A stretch of 64,000 bases of DNA from Calendula officinalis (GCA_963853835.1 OY970826.1:77122929-77186928); one strand, 5' to 3'. Positions 21,428 to 33,640 are shown, counted from the stretch's first letter. Notes: generated from the sequence alone by a model not told the origin. Numbers and translations are program-made.

Positions 21428-23623
21428 TGTAACACCTCAATTTTTAAAACACTTTTTAAATCATATTTTTGAATAAAAATATTACAAGTCCAATATTCCC
21501 AAAATACGGTTTAACAAAAAAACTAAAAACATTTATCAGAGTTATAAAATCCGGTGTTACAAAGATGATATCATAACCATAGGATAAACGGGATCTACCT
21601 ACGAGCTCCCGAGCTAATCAACACTAGGCCACTTCTATCGCGACCCTTTAATCCATCGATCTCGAACCTGAGTACATAGCCAAAAACAAAGTAGTACGTG
21701 AGACAAAATAGTCTCGTGAGTTACATGGGTTTTCGACCATTCTCAAATATAATAAAAGTCATTACTATTCATTTCTTTTCTTTAATCACTTATTAATTTT
21801 TATCTTATGTTCTTACCGCTTATTCGTATTTACTAGTAAGCTAACCGTAAGCTTACCCATCACGTAGTCACATACTTGTAAGCTATTCATAGCTTACTAA
21901 ATCTTTATCACATACGCTACGGACCTCTCCATAGCAAACTCCCCCGATGTGGGTTAACTAGGTAAACTCCCCCGTTTCCGGGTTAACTGAAACTCCCCCG
22001 TTTCCGGGTTAACTATTTCTCCCCCGATTTCCGGGTTAACTATTTCTCCCCCGATTTCCGGGTTAACTATTTATCGACAGTCTACTCTTGCGCAGGGTGG
22101 TACCTCCCCAAGTAGGTGTCACTAACTCCCCCAACTGTGTGGGTTAACTATGATCCGGATCCTTTTCTCAACACATAATGAAATCATCAAATACGGGTCT
22201 ATGCCCAAATAATACATACTCAAACATAAATTAGAATACATCTATTCTAATTATCATATTATTCTAATTTCTTATTCAATTTCAATATTGACTTTACCAA
22301 GTCCTTTATTAAGTAAAACATGTTTATCATTTATCAAAATCACATACTTTAACTTCTCTTTGACTAGAATACAAATCTAATTCTAGTCACTTTATAATTA
22401 TTTCTCCTAGCAATTCAATCACTACTCTTGTTAGTATAATATACTAATCAATACTTGATTACTTGAAAATCATTCTCATTAGCTTTATTAATACATATTA
22501 TTAATAAACCAAATATCTTACTTTCTAATTCATACTCTTAATCATACATCATATTAATAAAGAATTACTAATCACTTTTTCATTACCATAATCTCTTTCA
22601 AAATCATTAGTCATTTAGACATACTTAGATAGTCTAATATTTGCATTTTCTTATCTTTTCAGTCATATCTTTATTAAAAACATTTATTAATAAAGACTCA
22701 TTAAACATAATAGTTTTCAAAATCATTTGCTATGTACTCAGTAAAAGTCTCATGTACTCACCTTAGCCAAGCTAAATCCAAATCGTGTCTATTAACACAA
22801 ATCCTTGCTTCCCAACTTGTGAAATGTCACCAAACTTTAGGTCTTCTTGACCTACCATCAATATCATCACAATAACTAGTTATTATCCATAACTAATCAC
22901 TAATCAATCCATATTCACATTCCTAACCACCAAGTTCATCCAACTTGGTGAAATCTCGAACCCTAGTTCAAGGTTTCCATCAATAAACCCAAATCAAACT
23001 TGTACACATCGATTACAAGCTTACAATGAGTGTTCTACACCCATGATTAGTCATCTTCCCCAAAGATGACATGGTTGGTTCCCCAAACCACCATTTTTAC
23101 CCATAAAAAGCTCACAATCAAGGTAGATAAGCAAGACAATCAAGAATACTTACCCTTGATGTTTCAATCCTTCAAGATGGTGAAGATCTGAGCTAGGAAT
23201 CACCAAAATCGCCACTTCTCTCTCTAAAATCGGCTGCAAGTGTTTTGGGAGTGAAAATGAGTAAACCCTAGCCTTTTCCCGTTTTATTCAGCTAGTCCAT
23301 AGTTCGCGATCGCGAACACAACTTCGTGTCGCGAAGTTCCCGTGTTGTGAGCCTTCGCGTTCGTTAACTGGTCGGGAACTCTTCACGTCCGATCACCAAA
23401 TTCCCTGCCTCGACTTCACGATCGCTAACCGAAGTTCGCGTCGCGAACTCCTCAGGTAGTCCAGGCTGCACTTTTTCATCTTTATCTCAACCCGGTTTCG
23501 TCCATAACTTCCTCGTACGATGTCCAAATGACACGAAACTAATTCCTACGTTCTTTAAATGATTTATCATTGTTTATCATATTTTTACATAATTTATTTA
23601 ATACAAAATTTCGGGTCGTTACA
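21428..23623 (+). mobile_element. Large solo LTR (2.2 kb) with perfect TSD
   Basis: It starts TGTAACACCTCAA and ends TCGGGTCGTTACA, with an identical 5-bp CAAAA at 21423-21427 and 23624-23628. TG...CA ends, the short inverted terminus TGTAAC/GTTACA and no internal domain make this a solo LTR, or a non-autonomous LTR element without genes. A minisatellite lies at 21936-22151. The block around 23290-23460 is rich in TCGCGA-type motifs (possible enhancer or hairpin region). No gag or pol is visible. Confidence 0.85.
21936..22151. repeat. Minisatellite of about 27 bp inside the solo LTR
   Basis: About six units of the type CTCCCCCGATTTCCGGGTTAACTATTT, several nearly identical. Variant spacers occur (GATGTGGGTTAACTAG, CAACTGTGTGGGTTAAC). 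The repeat units abut each other, so it is not a CRISPR. Confidence 0.92.
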
Positions 23624-23839
23624 CAAAATTACAAATCATATCATAAAAAAAATCATAGTTACAAACCTAGAATATAAACAATTACATTGAAAAGAAACAT
23701 AAGCAATAATAAAATGGTTAAATGTTTCCTAAAAGATCAACCTAATAATTGGCTTAACAAATTCATGGTTTGCCATCTTTTTGCCTTTTTCTCTCTTTAT
23801 TTACATTTGTCAAGTGTCACAATCTCGTAACTAATCCTA

Positions 23840-24340
23840 TTTTCAGGTTTAGATCTCTCAATCATTTATGAAGAAACAAGAACCCAATATGGATAAAACG
23901 CATCCCAAATGTTGATCATTCTCTCGGTATAATCGGGAACAGGAATGCTTTCTTCATCAGGTACTAAAACATGAACGGTATTCATATCATGTAAATGAGG
24001 TGGAACACGAATATCTTCATTATCATGTGGTTCCATAATCCACAACACTTTCATTCAAAATTGCACCTTTATTCATCTCAATCCACCATGTTCCCGGAAT
24101 AAAAAACTCATCTTACAAAAACTCACTCGATCTATTCACTATTGCCAAACTTCCCTTAACCTTCAATTCAAATTCACCATCTGCCTCACTCTACCCTGCA
24201 ACGATATGCAAAATACCCTTCAAGTTAAGCCAATCACCCATGTTCTTCAAATCCTTCAAACTTCCAGATGTTCTTGTACTTATTTCAAATTCAACACCCG
24301 AATTCTTGTACCCTACTAATGCAAGTCGAAAACTTTATAA
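23840..24340 (-). pseudogene. Class II phospholipase A1 (DAD1-like lipase) C-terminal remnant
   Basis: On the minus strand the pieces read LVGYKNSGVEFEI, SLKDLKNMGDWLNLKGILHI, GEFELKVKGSLAIVN, then EFFIPGTWWIEMNKG and LWIMEPHDNEDI. These match the C-terminal part of plant PLA1-II lipases, including the conserved VNKS...FL-x-E...P-x-W region. A stop interrupts after SSEFL and a frameshift separates NKGAILNE from LWIMEPHD. The catalytic GxSxG part is absent. The short ORF at 23866-24054 is only its last piece. Confidence 0.72.
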
Positions 24341-25290
24341 ACCAATATTATTAAATCTTAAATGCCCATAAATAAATGTACTTAACAAGTTTGACTTATT
24401 GACATGAAAAAATCAAGATCCTCAAGCGTCCAATAGCAGCAGCCTGATCAAGATCCTCTGACCATTGATCGAAAGAAAAGGAAAAACTAGCATAATTACT
24501 GAATTTCTTGACAACTTAATAAGCTACATTTGGTTCATACATTGACAGTTTAACATCTCTAGAGTGATAGTTATATAGTAACTACATCATGCAATGAAAG
24601 ATGTAAATTGGTCAAGATTTGTTTATTTTGATTCATGAAAAAGCCTGAGGACATACCTGGTAACTCCAAGACAACCATTGTGAGGAAAGATTGTAGCTTT
24701 ATAAGCATCGTTATGACCATGAACCAGCTGTTTTCTGGAAATTAGTTTACTTGAAGGGCTAAACATAAAGACCAGTTTACTTTAAGGGCTAAATTCAATT
24801 TAGGGATTTCGTACAAATATGGCACAAAACGAAATTCAGATTATGAGTATTAGTAAAATAACGATATAAATAGTTCAAATTAACACATTTACCTCAAATT
24901 CTTTCCTACAGATTTAGTATGGAATTGTGGATGTCATCACGATGTGATGTATTTATAAGGTGAAGATTGCGTATGGAATCGAATATAGTTTTGCAGAAGG
25001 ATAATCATCATGGTTGCAGAAACAAGGAGCGGAATGAAAATGACTGGATTTTGGGTCCTTGTTTCTATCATTGTCAGAGAAATTGAAAGGACGGAAACGA
25101 ATCGTCCATGTGAACGAACAGACGGTGTGGTTTTTGAGCAGGCGGATAGACTAAACTCTAAAGGGGATGGGTCACGCATAGAGTAAAGCGGATGGGCTAA
25201 AGGATTTAAGATGATGGGCCGCATTGTTCCATAAATCAGTAGTGGGCTTTGGCCGTGTTTTTACAGGATATATAATTAATGTTTGGATGA
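24341..25290. other. Intergenic DNA, unassigned
   Basis: No supported gene. The 95-codon minus ORF at 24937-25224 matches no family I recognise and has no clear neighbours. A stretch near 24655-24760 looks exon-like on the minus strand but has no consistent frame. Confidence 0.3.
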
Positions 25291-25299
25291 AAAACGCAG

Positions 25300-25388
25300 C
25301 CGCAGGCCTGTCCTAGCGGGTTAGCTGTTTGTCCCCTAATCAGTAGGTGGCTGGTTCAAGTCATGTCTGGTGCTTTTTTTTTTTATCA
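25300..25388 (+). mobile_element. tRNA-derived SINE head
   Basis: A box-A-like TGTCCTAGCGGGTTAGC and, about 45 bases on, a box B of GGCTGGTTCAAGTC are followed by an 11-T run. It is a SINE or tRNA relic, not a folding tRNA. Confidence 0.55.
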
Positions 25389-27465
25389 AAATGATTCCAA
25401 TTCCATAATTAGCAAGTGTGTTAGCAGAATTTTCAGTCTTGCTAATTAAGGAATTGGTAAATGCTTTATAATATAGTAAAGATTAGGTAAGGTTTTTGTT
25501 CCTTCTACAAGAACTGCATTATATCATTATGATTAAAGGTCATCGGTGGATATTATTTTATTCATCCGTTTTTAATCTATATACAAATGTATAATATGTT
25601 TTTTTTTTTCTAACTCACGTCGGGTATGAAATAAAAAAAGTGTTTAATGAACTCAAAGATTTCATTATTTTATGATAATAGATTTTATTTTTTTACATGT
25701 ATTAAATGTATTTATAAATAAGAATGTTAAATTTAGTTCATTTAACACTTCTTATCTTATGCACTTAGGGTATGAGTTAAAAAAACTCATTAAATAATAC
25801 ATATTTCTTCTGTCCGAACTTCAAATAACGTTGTATCTTGTTAAGAAACTACTACAATTAAAACTTTTTTTAACACAAACTTTGTAATAACATTTTAGTC
25901 ACGTTTTGTATTCATTCAGTATCCGAAAGATAATTTTACTGAAATATGGAATGAATTCTTCCATTGGTGGGCCATGATTTACTAGACGTATGGTATGCAT
26001 GTGGACTATGACTCGAGGGTGAATCAATCAAATATGCAATAGTGGTAAGACTTCTTGACTTTGGATTCATTATTCTCACTCCAGAAATTTCATAATTGTC
26101 ACATTTATAATTAAAAAATCGGCCTGGGGATTTTGACTTAAAAATTGCAAATTACATTACTGCCCATTTCTAAAGTTAATACCTATAATTAGATGTGAAA
26201 TGTCAGGCCAAATTGGAAATTCCTGCGACATATTAAAATTTAAAACATGCTGTTTGGTAAAAAAGGACAACATGGCCAGATTGGTAAACCATGTTTTATA
26301 TACTTATCAAGTTATTATTAATTTTATATTAATAAAATCGTTGTGATATATTATCAACCTCATTATTTATGTTTGACTTCCTTTTAAACAAATAATATTT
26401 ATGTTTGACTGAATAACGCTTAATTAAACTTTGGGTTACCAGGAAACTAAAATAACCCAAATTTAGTGTGATATATTTATCAATGGATTGTTTATGTTTG
26501 ACTTATATGTTAATAACCTGTAATCAAACTGAAAATTTATAATTATAAATATATTATTCTTTCCTCTTGATTTAAATAACCATCTTTCTATTTTGATTTG
26601 TCCCAAAATAAATGTTTACTTTCATATTTTACTCAATTAAAATGTTTTTCAAAGGTCAAGAAGATATTCTATTGGTGCAAAGTGAAATAGTCTCATTTTT
26701 CTGTGCAATTTGAGAATAGACAATTAAATTAAGATGGAAGGAGTAAGATTTAAAAAATTCCAAGTTGGTGTTATGTATGTTTAGGGCATCCTACAAAATA
26801 CAGGTAATTTTATACAATTTTTTTCTGGTGTTTAAGTAATACCTAAGTTCTTATTTTGTATATTTTCTTGTAAAATTATACCAGTTGCAAGTTGTCAATC
26901 TAATCCTAGTATAAAAAAAATAAGAAATGGAATTGACGTATAAATACGGTTGAACTGATTGATAATAATATTGAATATATTTAATGCAGTAATTATGTAA
27001 ATTGTGCACAAATGCCAAAATAAATATAAAAATTCAAAAAAAAAAAAAAAATCAAAAACCCATTTTTTTCAACTAACTTTAATAGTTTTATTTTTCAAAA
27101 CATATATAAAAAGATTAATGTCTATTTTATTAATCTAACTTTTTTAGAAATTTAGTTTTTTCCGGTTCGATCGGATTTCTGGTTCCGACTGAGTTATAAC
27201 CATCAATCTTATCGGCTCATTTCGACCTGCTACCTTCTCATTTCTCAGTCATGTCAGCCGGTTCAACCAGGTTCTTAAGACATTAATTATTGGCATATTA
27301 ACTACAATATACTTTTAATACAGGTAAATTGATCAAACCTTTTTAAAATCGATAAATGGGGGAATAAGATACATGATACAATGAACAAACATATGTTAAG
27401 GACCACTTTTCTGATACATGAGAAATAGAAACGTACAGTGATAAAATCAAAACAGAAAATACAAA
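25389..27465. other. AT-rich intergenic DNA
   Basis: About 2 kb with no coding signal on either strand and no repeat I could delimit. The right end includes the 3' UTR of the NHL gene. Confidence 0.4.
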
Positions 27466-28080
27466 TCATATATCAACATCACACCACCTCCATTTAGGTT
27501 CCTTTGAGGAATTAGATAAACGTACCAAAACATGTACACATGACACTTTCATGTGATAATATTTCGATTTCCATACTCCCAATTTGGCTCTTATTCTGCC
27601 CTTTAACTTCACATCTACAACAATTTGACCTGCCGATTTTGCCAATTCCATATGTTGTGATAATGCACCGAATAACTCCACATTACGTGATGCGAGATCC
27701 AAATTAAATCTCCTCTTTTCCCCTTTGTGTTGGTGCCAAGGGTCGATGACACCACTTGCAATTGTTTCATTCTCAAACATAACCTTAATTTCGGTCTTCT
27801 TGTATCGAATATGCATCTTTTTGTTGGGATTATCCGACCAAAGAACAAAATTGTAAGATGCATTGAGGTGGTGATCCTTGGATAAGTTGTAATCGTGTAT
27901 TGAAGCACTTGTGATCTTGTAGATTGGCCTTTTCGGTTTAATACTTAGCCAAATGATTAGAATGGTTAGCCCGATCATGATTAGGAGCACGAGCAAGACC
28001 GTAACAATGGTCTTCAAAAGCATCAAGCATCTTGGCCCTACGGCGGTTGGTTCGCGAGATGGCGCCCTAGCTTTAGCCAT
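27466..28080 (-). CDS. NDR1/HIN1-like (NHL) protein, LEA_2 domain
   Basis: A single-exon 204-residue frame. A short basic cytosolic head (MAKARAPSREP) is followed by one long membrane segment, residues about 19-46 (LMLLKTIVTVLLVLLIMIGL). The extracytosolic LEA_2 domain comes next, with YNFVLWSDNPNKKMHIRYK near 75-95 and the SGVIDPWHQHKGEKRRFNLDL strand near 110-130. The end (SCVHVLVRLSNSS) retains the Cys and Asn sites usual here. Length and layout match NHL proteins such as YLS9/NHL10, which sit in the plasma membrane and are linked to pathogen response. The ATG at 28080 is the first and is well placed before the membrane segment. The precise subfamily is not determined. Confidence 0.88.
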   Translation of the reverse strand: MAKARAPSREPTAVGPRCLMLLKTIVTVLLVLLIMIGLTILIIWLSIKPKRPIYKITSASIHDYNLSKDHHLNASYNFVLWSDNPNKKMHIRYKKTEIKVMFENETIASGVIDPWHQHKGEKRRFNLDLASRNVELFGALSQHMELAKSAGQIVVDVKLKGRIRAKLGVWKSKYYHMKVSCVHVLVRLSNSSKEPKWRWCDVDI

Positions 28081-29129
28081 ATTGTTGGAAGCTAAATTTT
28101 GTTTGGCAACATATACGAGCTAGTTTTGGGTTTTTTTTATAGTTGGCAAAAGGTGGTTAGTAGAATCTTTCTGTTCTTTTCATCAAGTACTCTTGGAACA
28201 AATTCTAGTGACCCATGATTATCTAAGTTATTAAACATTTCAAAATAATTATTGTTTATTGTTTAACGATATAAAGATGATGATCTAGCGGTAATGGATC
28301 AAGAATGACTTATTAGAAGTTACGTGCTCGATCATGGTCTCGATTAGTGAACATTTATCAGATGATAATGAGAATATTTGAAAAAGACTATAACAGTTAG
28401 ACTAGGTTACGTACATCACAAGCATACGTGTTAGTCACCCTAAGGAGATCTTATAACAAAATTAGCATAAAATATCTCGTAAATTAATGTGTAAAATTTT
28501 GCCACATGCAAAGGGTTTAAACATAAGTTTTATTCATATAATGATAATACATACAATTTATATATAATAATAACCGCTAATTTGAAGACTTGTAGCAAAA
28601 AGAATTGCTTAAAGTTATGCTTAGCTCCAAGATGGAGGAAGAACATCTTTTTCGTTTGGATACTTCTCCAAGATTGCTTTCTTATGTTGTAATTAGCTTT
28701 CTGACATTAAAATTATCAAATTATGTTAACATATAATCCTCTTAAAAATTTTGGCTCTTAAATCAATAAAAAAAATTATGCATATTATTAATTATTTATA
28801 AAAAAAAAACTCAGCAATTCTACCTTTTATGCATTTTGTTACAACAAATATATTTAAAAAATCATAATAACATAAAGAGTGAGAATGATAAAAGAAAGAA
28901 AACAAAATAGAGTAAAAAAAAGGTAGATGAAAAAGAGTAGGTGGTCGCCGGATATCCCATGGAAGATGCTGTCCTTTTTCTGCAATGACCTAAATTGTGG
29001 ATCACTTCATGAACCACCCACCACATGAAACCCGACCCTTATATCATTACAACCACCATTAACAAACACTCCCTCTCTTACTACTCACCCACCACCACCA
29101 CCACCTTCCGCCGTGGTTGAGACCTATAC
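28081..29129. other. Intergenic DNA, right part possibly a small transcription unit
   Basis: The left part is the NHL promoter and AT-rich DNA. At about 28975-29129 the sequence turns GC-richer, with a TATATC box near 29040 and a CT/CCACCA-rich leader preceding a 13-codon ORF at 29130. Confidence 0.35.
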
Positions 29130-29171
29130 ATGGCCGGAGATGTCGGTGGTGGTGGTTGTAGTTTCTTTTAA
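29130..29171 (+). CDS. Candidate micro-ORF (13 residues), unrecognised
   Basis: The ORF encodes MAGDVGGGGCSFF and a TAA. It follows a TATA-like box about 90 bases upstream and a leader of CT- and CCACCA-rich sequence typical of plant 5' UTRs. It is followed by T-rich sequence resembling a 3' UTR. It may be the start of a spliced gene whose later exons I cannot see, or a short non-coding transcript. Chance is a real alternative. Confidence 0.2.
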   Translation: MAGDVGGGGCSFF

Positions 29172-29639
29172 TCAACTCCATAATGTATGATGTGATCTTG
29201 AGTCTTGACCCAAAAACGGGTCGGGTCTTGATTGTATCAAACAGGGCAACTTAACTCCTTTGGCATTTGCAACTAGTTTATCCACATGGGGAATCGGATT
29301 TTGGTTTGTTTGTTTTTCTCGGTTTTCCTGTTTATGTATTTGTGATTCTAAGCTAATAGATATGTGTTGTACTTTCTGTCTTATTTGTGGTTGTGTTTGG
29401 TTTGAGATATATATGAATGATTCTCTTATTATATAAACGTAGAACTTTTGTTTTGTTAATGTGCCATATGATGTTTTGATTGGTGTCTTCTGAGTGATGC
29501 ATATTTTTTTAGGTTTATATTATTTCCGTACCATTTTCTTATTTTTGTTAATGAGAAAGTATAAATTAAAAAAAGTACATGTTTTATAATAGTGACGAAT
29601 CTCGAATTCACAATTACCATAAGTCTTTGGTGTCCGTTT
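29172..29639. other. Intergenic DNA, T-rich
   Basis: No further coding signal. It could be the 3' UTR of the micro-ORF transcript. It ends at the Gypsy insertion site ATTAT. Confidence 0.3.
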
Positions 29640-29644
29640 ATTAT

Positions 29645-30228
29645 TGTTGCGTCCTGATTTCGAGGGCTTCGGTCCGGATGATCTTGTATGAGTAGTACCT
29701 GAAATCACTAGCAACCCTAAGTCAGAAGTCCTCCGGAAAGGGTTTCCGGAAGGACACTCCGATGCTTAAGTAAGTCAATATGATCGACGTAAGGTCGTAT
29801 ACGGATTGATAAGGGAAAATGTAGGTGAGAGTAATAAATGATAAGTATTGAATGCCTCCTTAACCGATGTTTACCTTCTATTTATGGGGTTGCATGTTTG
29901 AGCGGGAAAGGGGGACAACCTTTGGAGCGGGAAAATAAGATACGGCCTTTGGTCCGTATCTTTCATTATCCCTCGGTCCTCCACCCACTGCCTGCTTGTA
30001 TCCTCCGGACCATAGCGCCGGTCATCGTCAGACCTTACCTCCATTTAATGCAAGCATGGCTCGAGGACAACTTTCCCCTGAAACCCGGACACGCTTAATC
30101 AGAGTTTGGGGACTTGCAACTTAATGATGACTATGTTCCGGTCCTTCCTTCAGACGGTATTTGGTTCGGTCCGTCTGTCTAACGTATCCGGTGTCCGGAT
30201 GTAGAGAGGTTCGTATCGTACCTCATTA
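29645..30228 (-). repeat. 3' LTR of the Gypsy element
   Basis: 584 bp. On the plus strand it begins TGTTGCGTCCTG and ends GTACCTCATTA. The terminal TTA is included because only then do the ATTAT duplications match. On the coding strand the LTR therefore starts TAATGAGG rather than TG. The internal polypurine-like ATCTGAGGGACT (30229-30240) adjoins it. Confidence 0.93.
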
Positions 30229-30240
30229 AGTCCCTCAGAT
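30229..30240 (-). other. Polypurine tract of the Gypsy element
   Basis: On the minus strand ATCTGAGGGACT directly precedes the 3' LTR, where plus-strand DNA synthesis is primed. It is short and interrupted. Confidence 0.55.
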
Positions 30241-30508
30241 TAGAAGTATTTATGTATTCGAATAAATTGGTTCTAATTTGATCTTTCGTCGCTTGCTTGC
30301 TTATCGGAGAATTTTAACCGTTCGGCGAAAGTTACCGTTATTCCCTAAACTTTAAAATATGACCGTTATCTGTCACTTCCAACCTTCACGCCTCTTAATA
30401 TCCCTCCCTTACTTATAACCGCATAAGTTGCTTTACTTTCTTTCACCATCTTCTTTTCTACTCCCCACAGTATTCCCCCTTTGTCTTTGTTCAAAATTTC
30501 TTGCAAGT

Positions 30509-33103
30509 ATGAAGAAAGACAAGCAGACTCGAGAGAAAGCCGAGAAAGCACCCAAGGAGAAAAGAACCGCTTTCAATACCTTCTGCAATCTATCCCCCAA
30601 CGATCTTCCACAAATCGTCCGTGATTACCACGTTGATCCTCGCTTCGATCTTCGAATTCCTCATGCGGGTGAAACTATAAGGTCGGCTCCTGACGGTTAT
30701 GAGCCCATATACCTTCAGTACCTTCAAGGAGGTTTGCGCTTTCCCCTTGATGATTTTATTTTGGTTCTGCTCCAAGATCTGGGTATTCATATCGCCCAAC
30801 TTGTTCCCAACTCTTTCCGGAAGATCATTGGTTTCGTCCTGCTCTGTCGTGGTTTAGACATCCCTCCTTCCGCTAAATTATTTCGTCATTTTTACATTGT
30901 CACTGGTCGTGGCGATTGGGCTATATTCGCCCTTCGCCCTGGTCAGAGCGAGCGAATCACCGGACTGAGGGATTCGATTCATGATTGGAAATTTCAGTTT
31001 GTTTATGTGAACCGTTCAGCATTTCGTGGTATTTCTCTACCCTGGGGAAAGGTCGTTGGCCGCCCTTCTGATCCGGCTCCTGAGTTATCTGACAAGGAAG
31101 CCGAGTATATAACAAGTCTTTCTGCTTCCCAGGTAGAGTGGGAGGATCTGGACGAGGTGCTTCTTGGAATGGCTGGTTTGAGCCCCTTTTACGCGTCCAG
31201 GGGTATTCGTCCATTGTGGAAGCTGAACGTGGAGATTATTCCGCTCCTTCATCGCCTAAGGATGCTCAAAGGCTCTTACCCGGAGAGCGCTGTGTCCGTA
31301 GACGACGGAGGGCTTGATCCCGCCAATGTTCCTATTATCGAAAATGTTAGCTCCGAAGAAACCTTATCCGCCGATCCTGCCAAGAAGGATGCTGCCCCTG
31401 GCCGGAGTGTGGAAGAGATTAGCTCCCTGATCACTTCTGTTAGTCCCGACTTTACTACCGAGGGAACAATGCTTCCAGACTCTCAAACCAAGAACCCCGT
31501 TCCTCCCAGAGTTCGCTCCATCAGCACTTTAACCACAACGCCCAAAGGGCTTCGTCAAAAAAGAAGGAGGAGAGATATTGCATCCCCCTCTCAGAAGCGA
31601 TCCAAAATTATATCAGAGGGTATGACAGCTTGTCGTTGCTATATATTTTGTTATGTGCGCACTTTACATTACTAACCCATGATTCTTTTTTTTTTTGTAG
31701 GTTCGGTAGGTCAGACGCTTGTCTCCGAAGTTCCTATTCCGACGGGACGAGTGCCTCTCCCTCCTCCGGTATCTTTCAAGACATCGGCCCCCATTGTTTC
31801 AGTTGCACCCATAACCACAATCCCTCAATCATCCTCCTCTGGAGGCCCAATTATTTTGCGTAGGATTCCTCCTTCTCGTCCAACCTCTTCCGTTGTTGCC
31901 CGTTTTGGCAGTCGCTTGTTCAGCTCATCTGTTCAGTCTGCAGCTCCGGAGCAAGGTTCGTTGTCTCCACAGTCCGCTAAAAGTCAGTCAAACATTCCTA
32001 ACCCTGCTTTCTCTGGTACGTAAGGGCTAACATACATATATTTTATGTGCGTCTGCTCCCTCCTTCTTCTTTTTTTTTTTTTAAAAAAAAAAATCTTATG
32101 CTTTTTTTTTGCAAGAGGTTTCGCTCCCTTTGCTGGCTCTTCATCCGTTGCTGTTACCACCTTATCTTTAGAAGAGTTAAAAGACAAAACAGAAAGCCAA
32201 ATTCCCCGGACCATTCCATCTTCTCTGCCCTTCGGATTTAAAACCGCTCCTGTTGTATCAAAGGCTCCGGAGTCTGGGGCTCCCTTTATGAACGAGATTA
32301 TAACACTTACCCCTGATGATGCCATTCTCAGGGCTAAGGCGGGGTTGTTGAGTACCATTGATATGTTAACCGATCTCCAGACTCAGAGAGCCCGACAAGA
32401 GCAAGCCTCTCAAGGTTACCATGCTGAGTTCACCTGATTATCCGAACTGATGAAAACTGCAAAAGATCTTTTTGAACGGGAGAAATTTGAGAAGAACCAG
32501 CTTGCCGGATCCGTCAGCCGTCTTTCCGAAGAAAATGAGAACCTAGGCCAGTCCCTGAAGACAAAAGATGTGCAGCTACTGGAGCTGGAGAACCAAGCTA
32601 AATCTTCTACCGCCCGTATCGCTAAACTGGAGGCTTCTCTAGTTGAGAAGGACCTTCAACTATCGGAGACCCAACGTCTGCTTGTTGAGATGAAAGCAGG
32701 TTCTGACCTGCTTAAAAGGGAGATAGCTGAAGGTCGTGAAGATATGCGTTGGGTTCTTCAGAAAGGGATCCCCGGAGCTTTTGAGTCGCTCCTTTCTTCC
32801 GACGAATTTGTAAACCGGAACACTGCCCTTCAGGAAGAGAGCCTGAAATATGGGCGTTATCAGGGATGTGTGGACACCCAAAGGGCTTATCCTGACCTTC
32901 TTGGAAACTTCAGTCTTGTTCATGACCACCCTCAAGCCCAGGCAAAGATAATGAGTCTTTTCGAGGATCTGGTAGCACCTGACTACGATCTCATCCGTTC
33001 TTTTGAAGAAGGCGTTGTAAGCCTAGAATATTTGAAGGCGTTAGTTGCCAAGCTTCCTACCGGAGCCGAGGGAATAGGAGAGAGTTTCGCCCGTCCCTCC
33101 TAG
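30509..33103 (+). CDS. Antisense additional ORF of the Tat element (putative gypsy-type transposase domain), with a stop
   Basis: Encoded opposite to gag-pol. Three exons can be joined: 30509-31619, 31701-32015 and 32118-33103, with GT-AG introns in T-rich DNA and matching phases. The N-terminal half (VRDYHVDPRFDLRIP, YLQGGLRFPL, GFVLLCRG, GDWAIFALRPG) is the domain named putative gypsy-type transposon in Pfam, despite there being no proven transposase activity. The C-terminal half is a coiled coil (LSEENENLGQSLKTKDVQLL). An in-frame TGA at 32435-32437 interrupts exon 3. TGA there could derive from CGA by CpG decay. The frame after it stays open to 33103. Such ORFs are known in Tat elements; their function is unknown. 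Confidence 0.8.
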
Positions 33104-33640
33104 TTTATGCCTCATGAAGGCTGTTTGTTCGTTCTTTTGAAATTTCCTTTTTTGTAACGCTTGCCCCCAGGGCCTGATGTATTTGTAATCTTTACGATGT
33201 GGACGCGTTTATTTAAAGTTTGTTTCCTACTTTTGTTTATTATTGTTTCGTTTTGTTTTTTTTTTGTCATTCGTCGCTTCACAAGTTTATTTTGTTACTT
33301 ACTTAAAAAGGCGTCCCTAATTAAGGAAGTTACGGACGAGTGAATTATTCGTTATTCGTTATTCGTTATGGTTCCGGTTTTCGTCCGGAAATGGACTCAT
33401 GATACCTTCCGGTTTATCCATGAAGCCCTTTCATAGATATGATCATATGCATGTGCTTCTGCTATATGTTTTCGTTTATTTATCGTTTTACTCGTTTATC
33501 ATTTGTGTCATGTGTTCGAGCAACTATTAATGACAAAATATCCTGCTCCTAGCAGGTTCATTCGGTTTGCTTCTTACAAGATGTGCCCCTTAATATCCTA
33601 CTAATGTAGAGGGGCTTTTAAACACGTTCAACTACCTTAA

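Noticed and set aside
21936..22151. CRISPR-like array of 27-bp repeats
   Set aside because: The repeats abut without unique spacers, sit inside an LTR, and the genome is a plant's; it is a minisatellite.
24937..25224. 95-codon minus-strand ORF
   Set aside because: No family resemblance, splice partner or composition bias I can defend; could be chance.
29838..30098. 86-codon frame in the 3' LTR, repeated at 39005-39325
   Set aside because: It lies wholly in the LTR and has no domain; it is present twice only because LTRs are duplicated.
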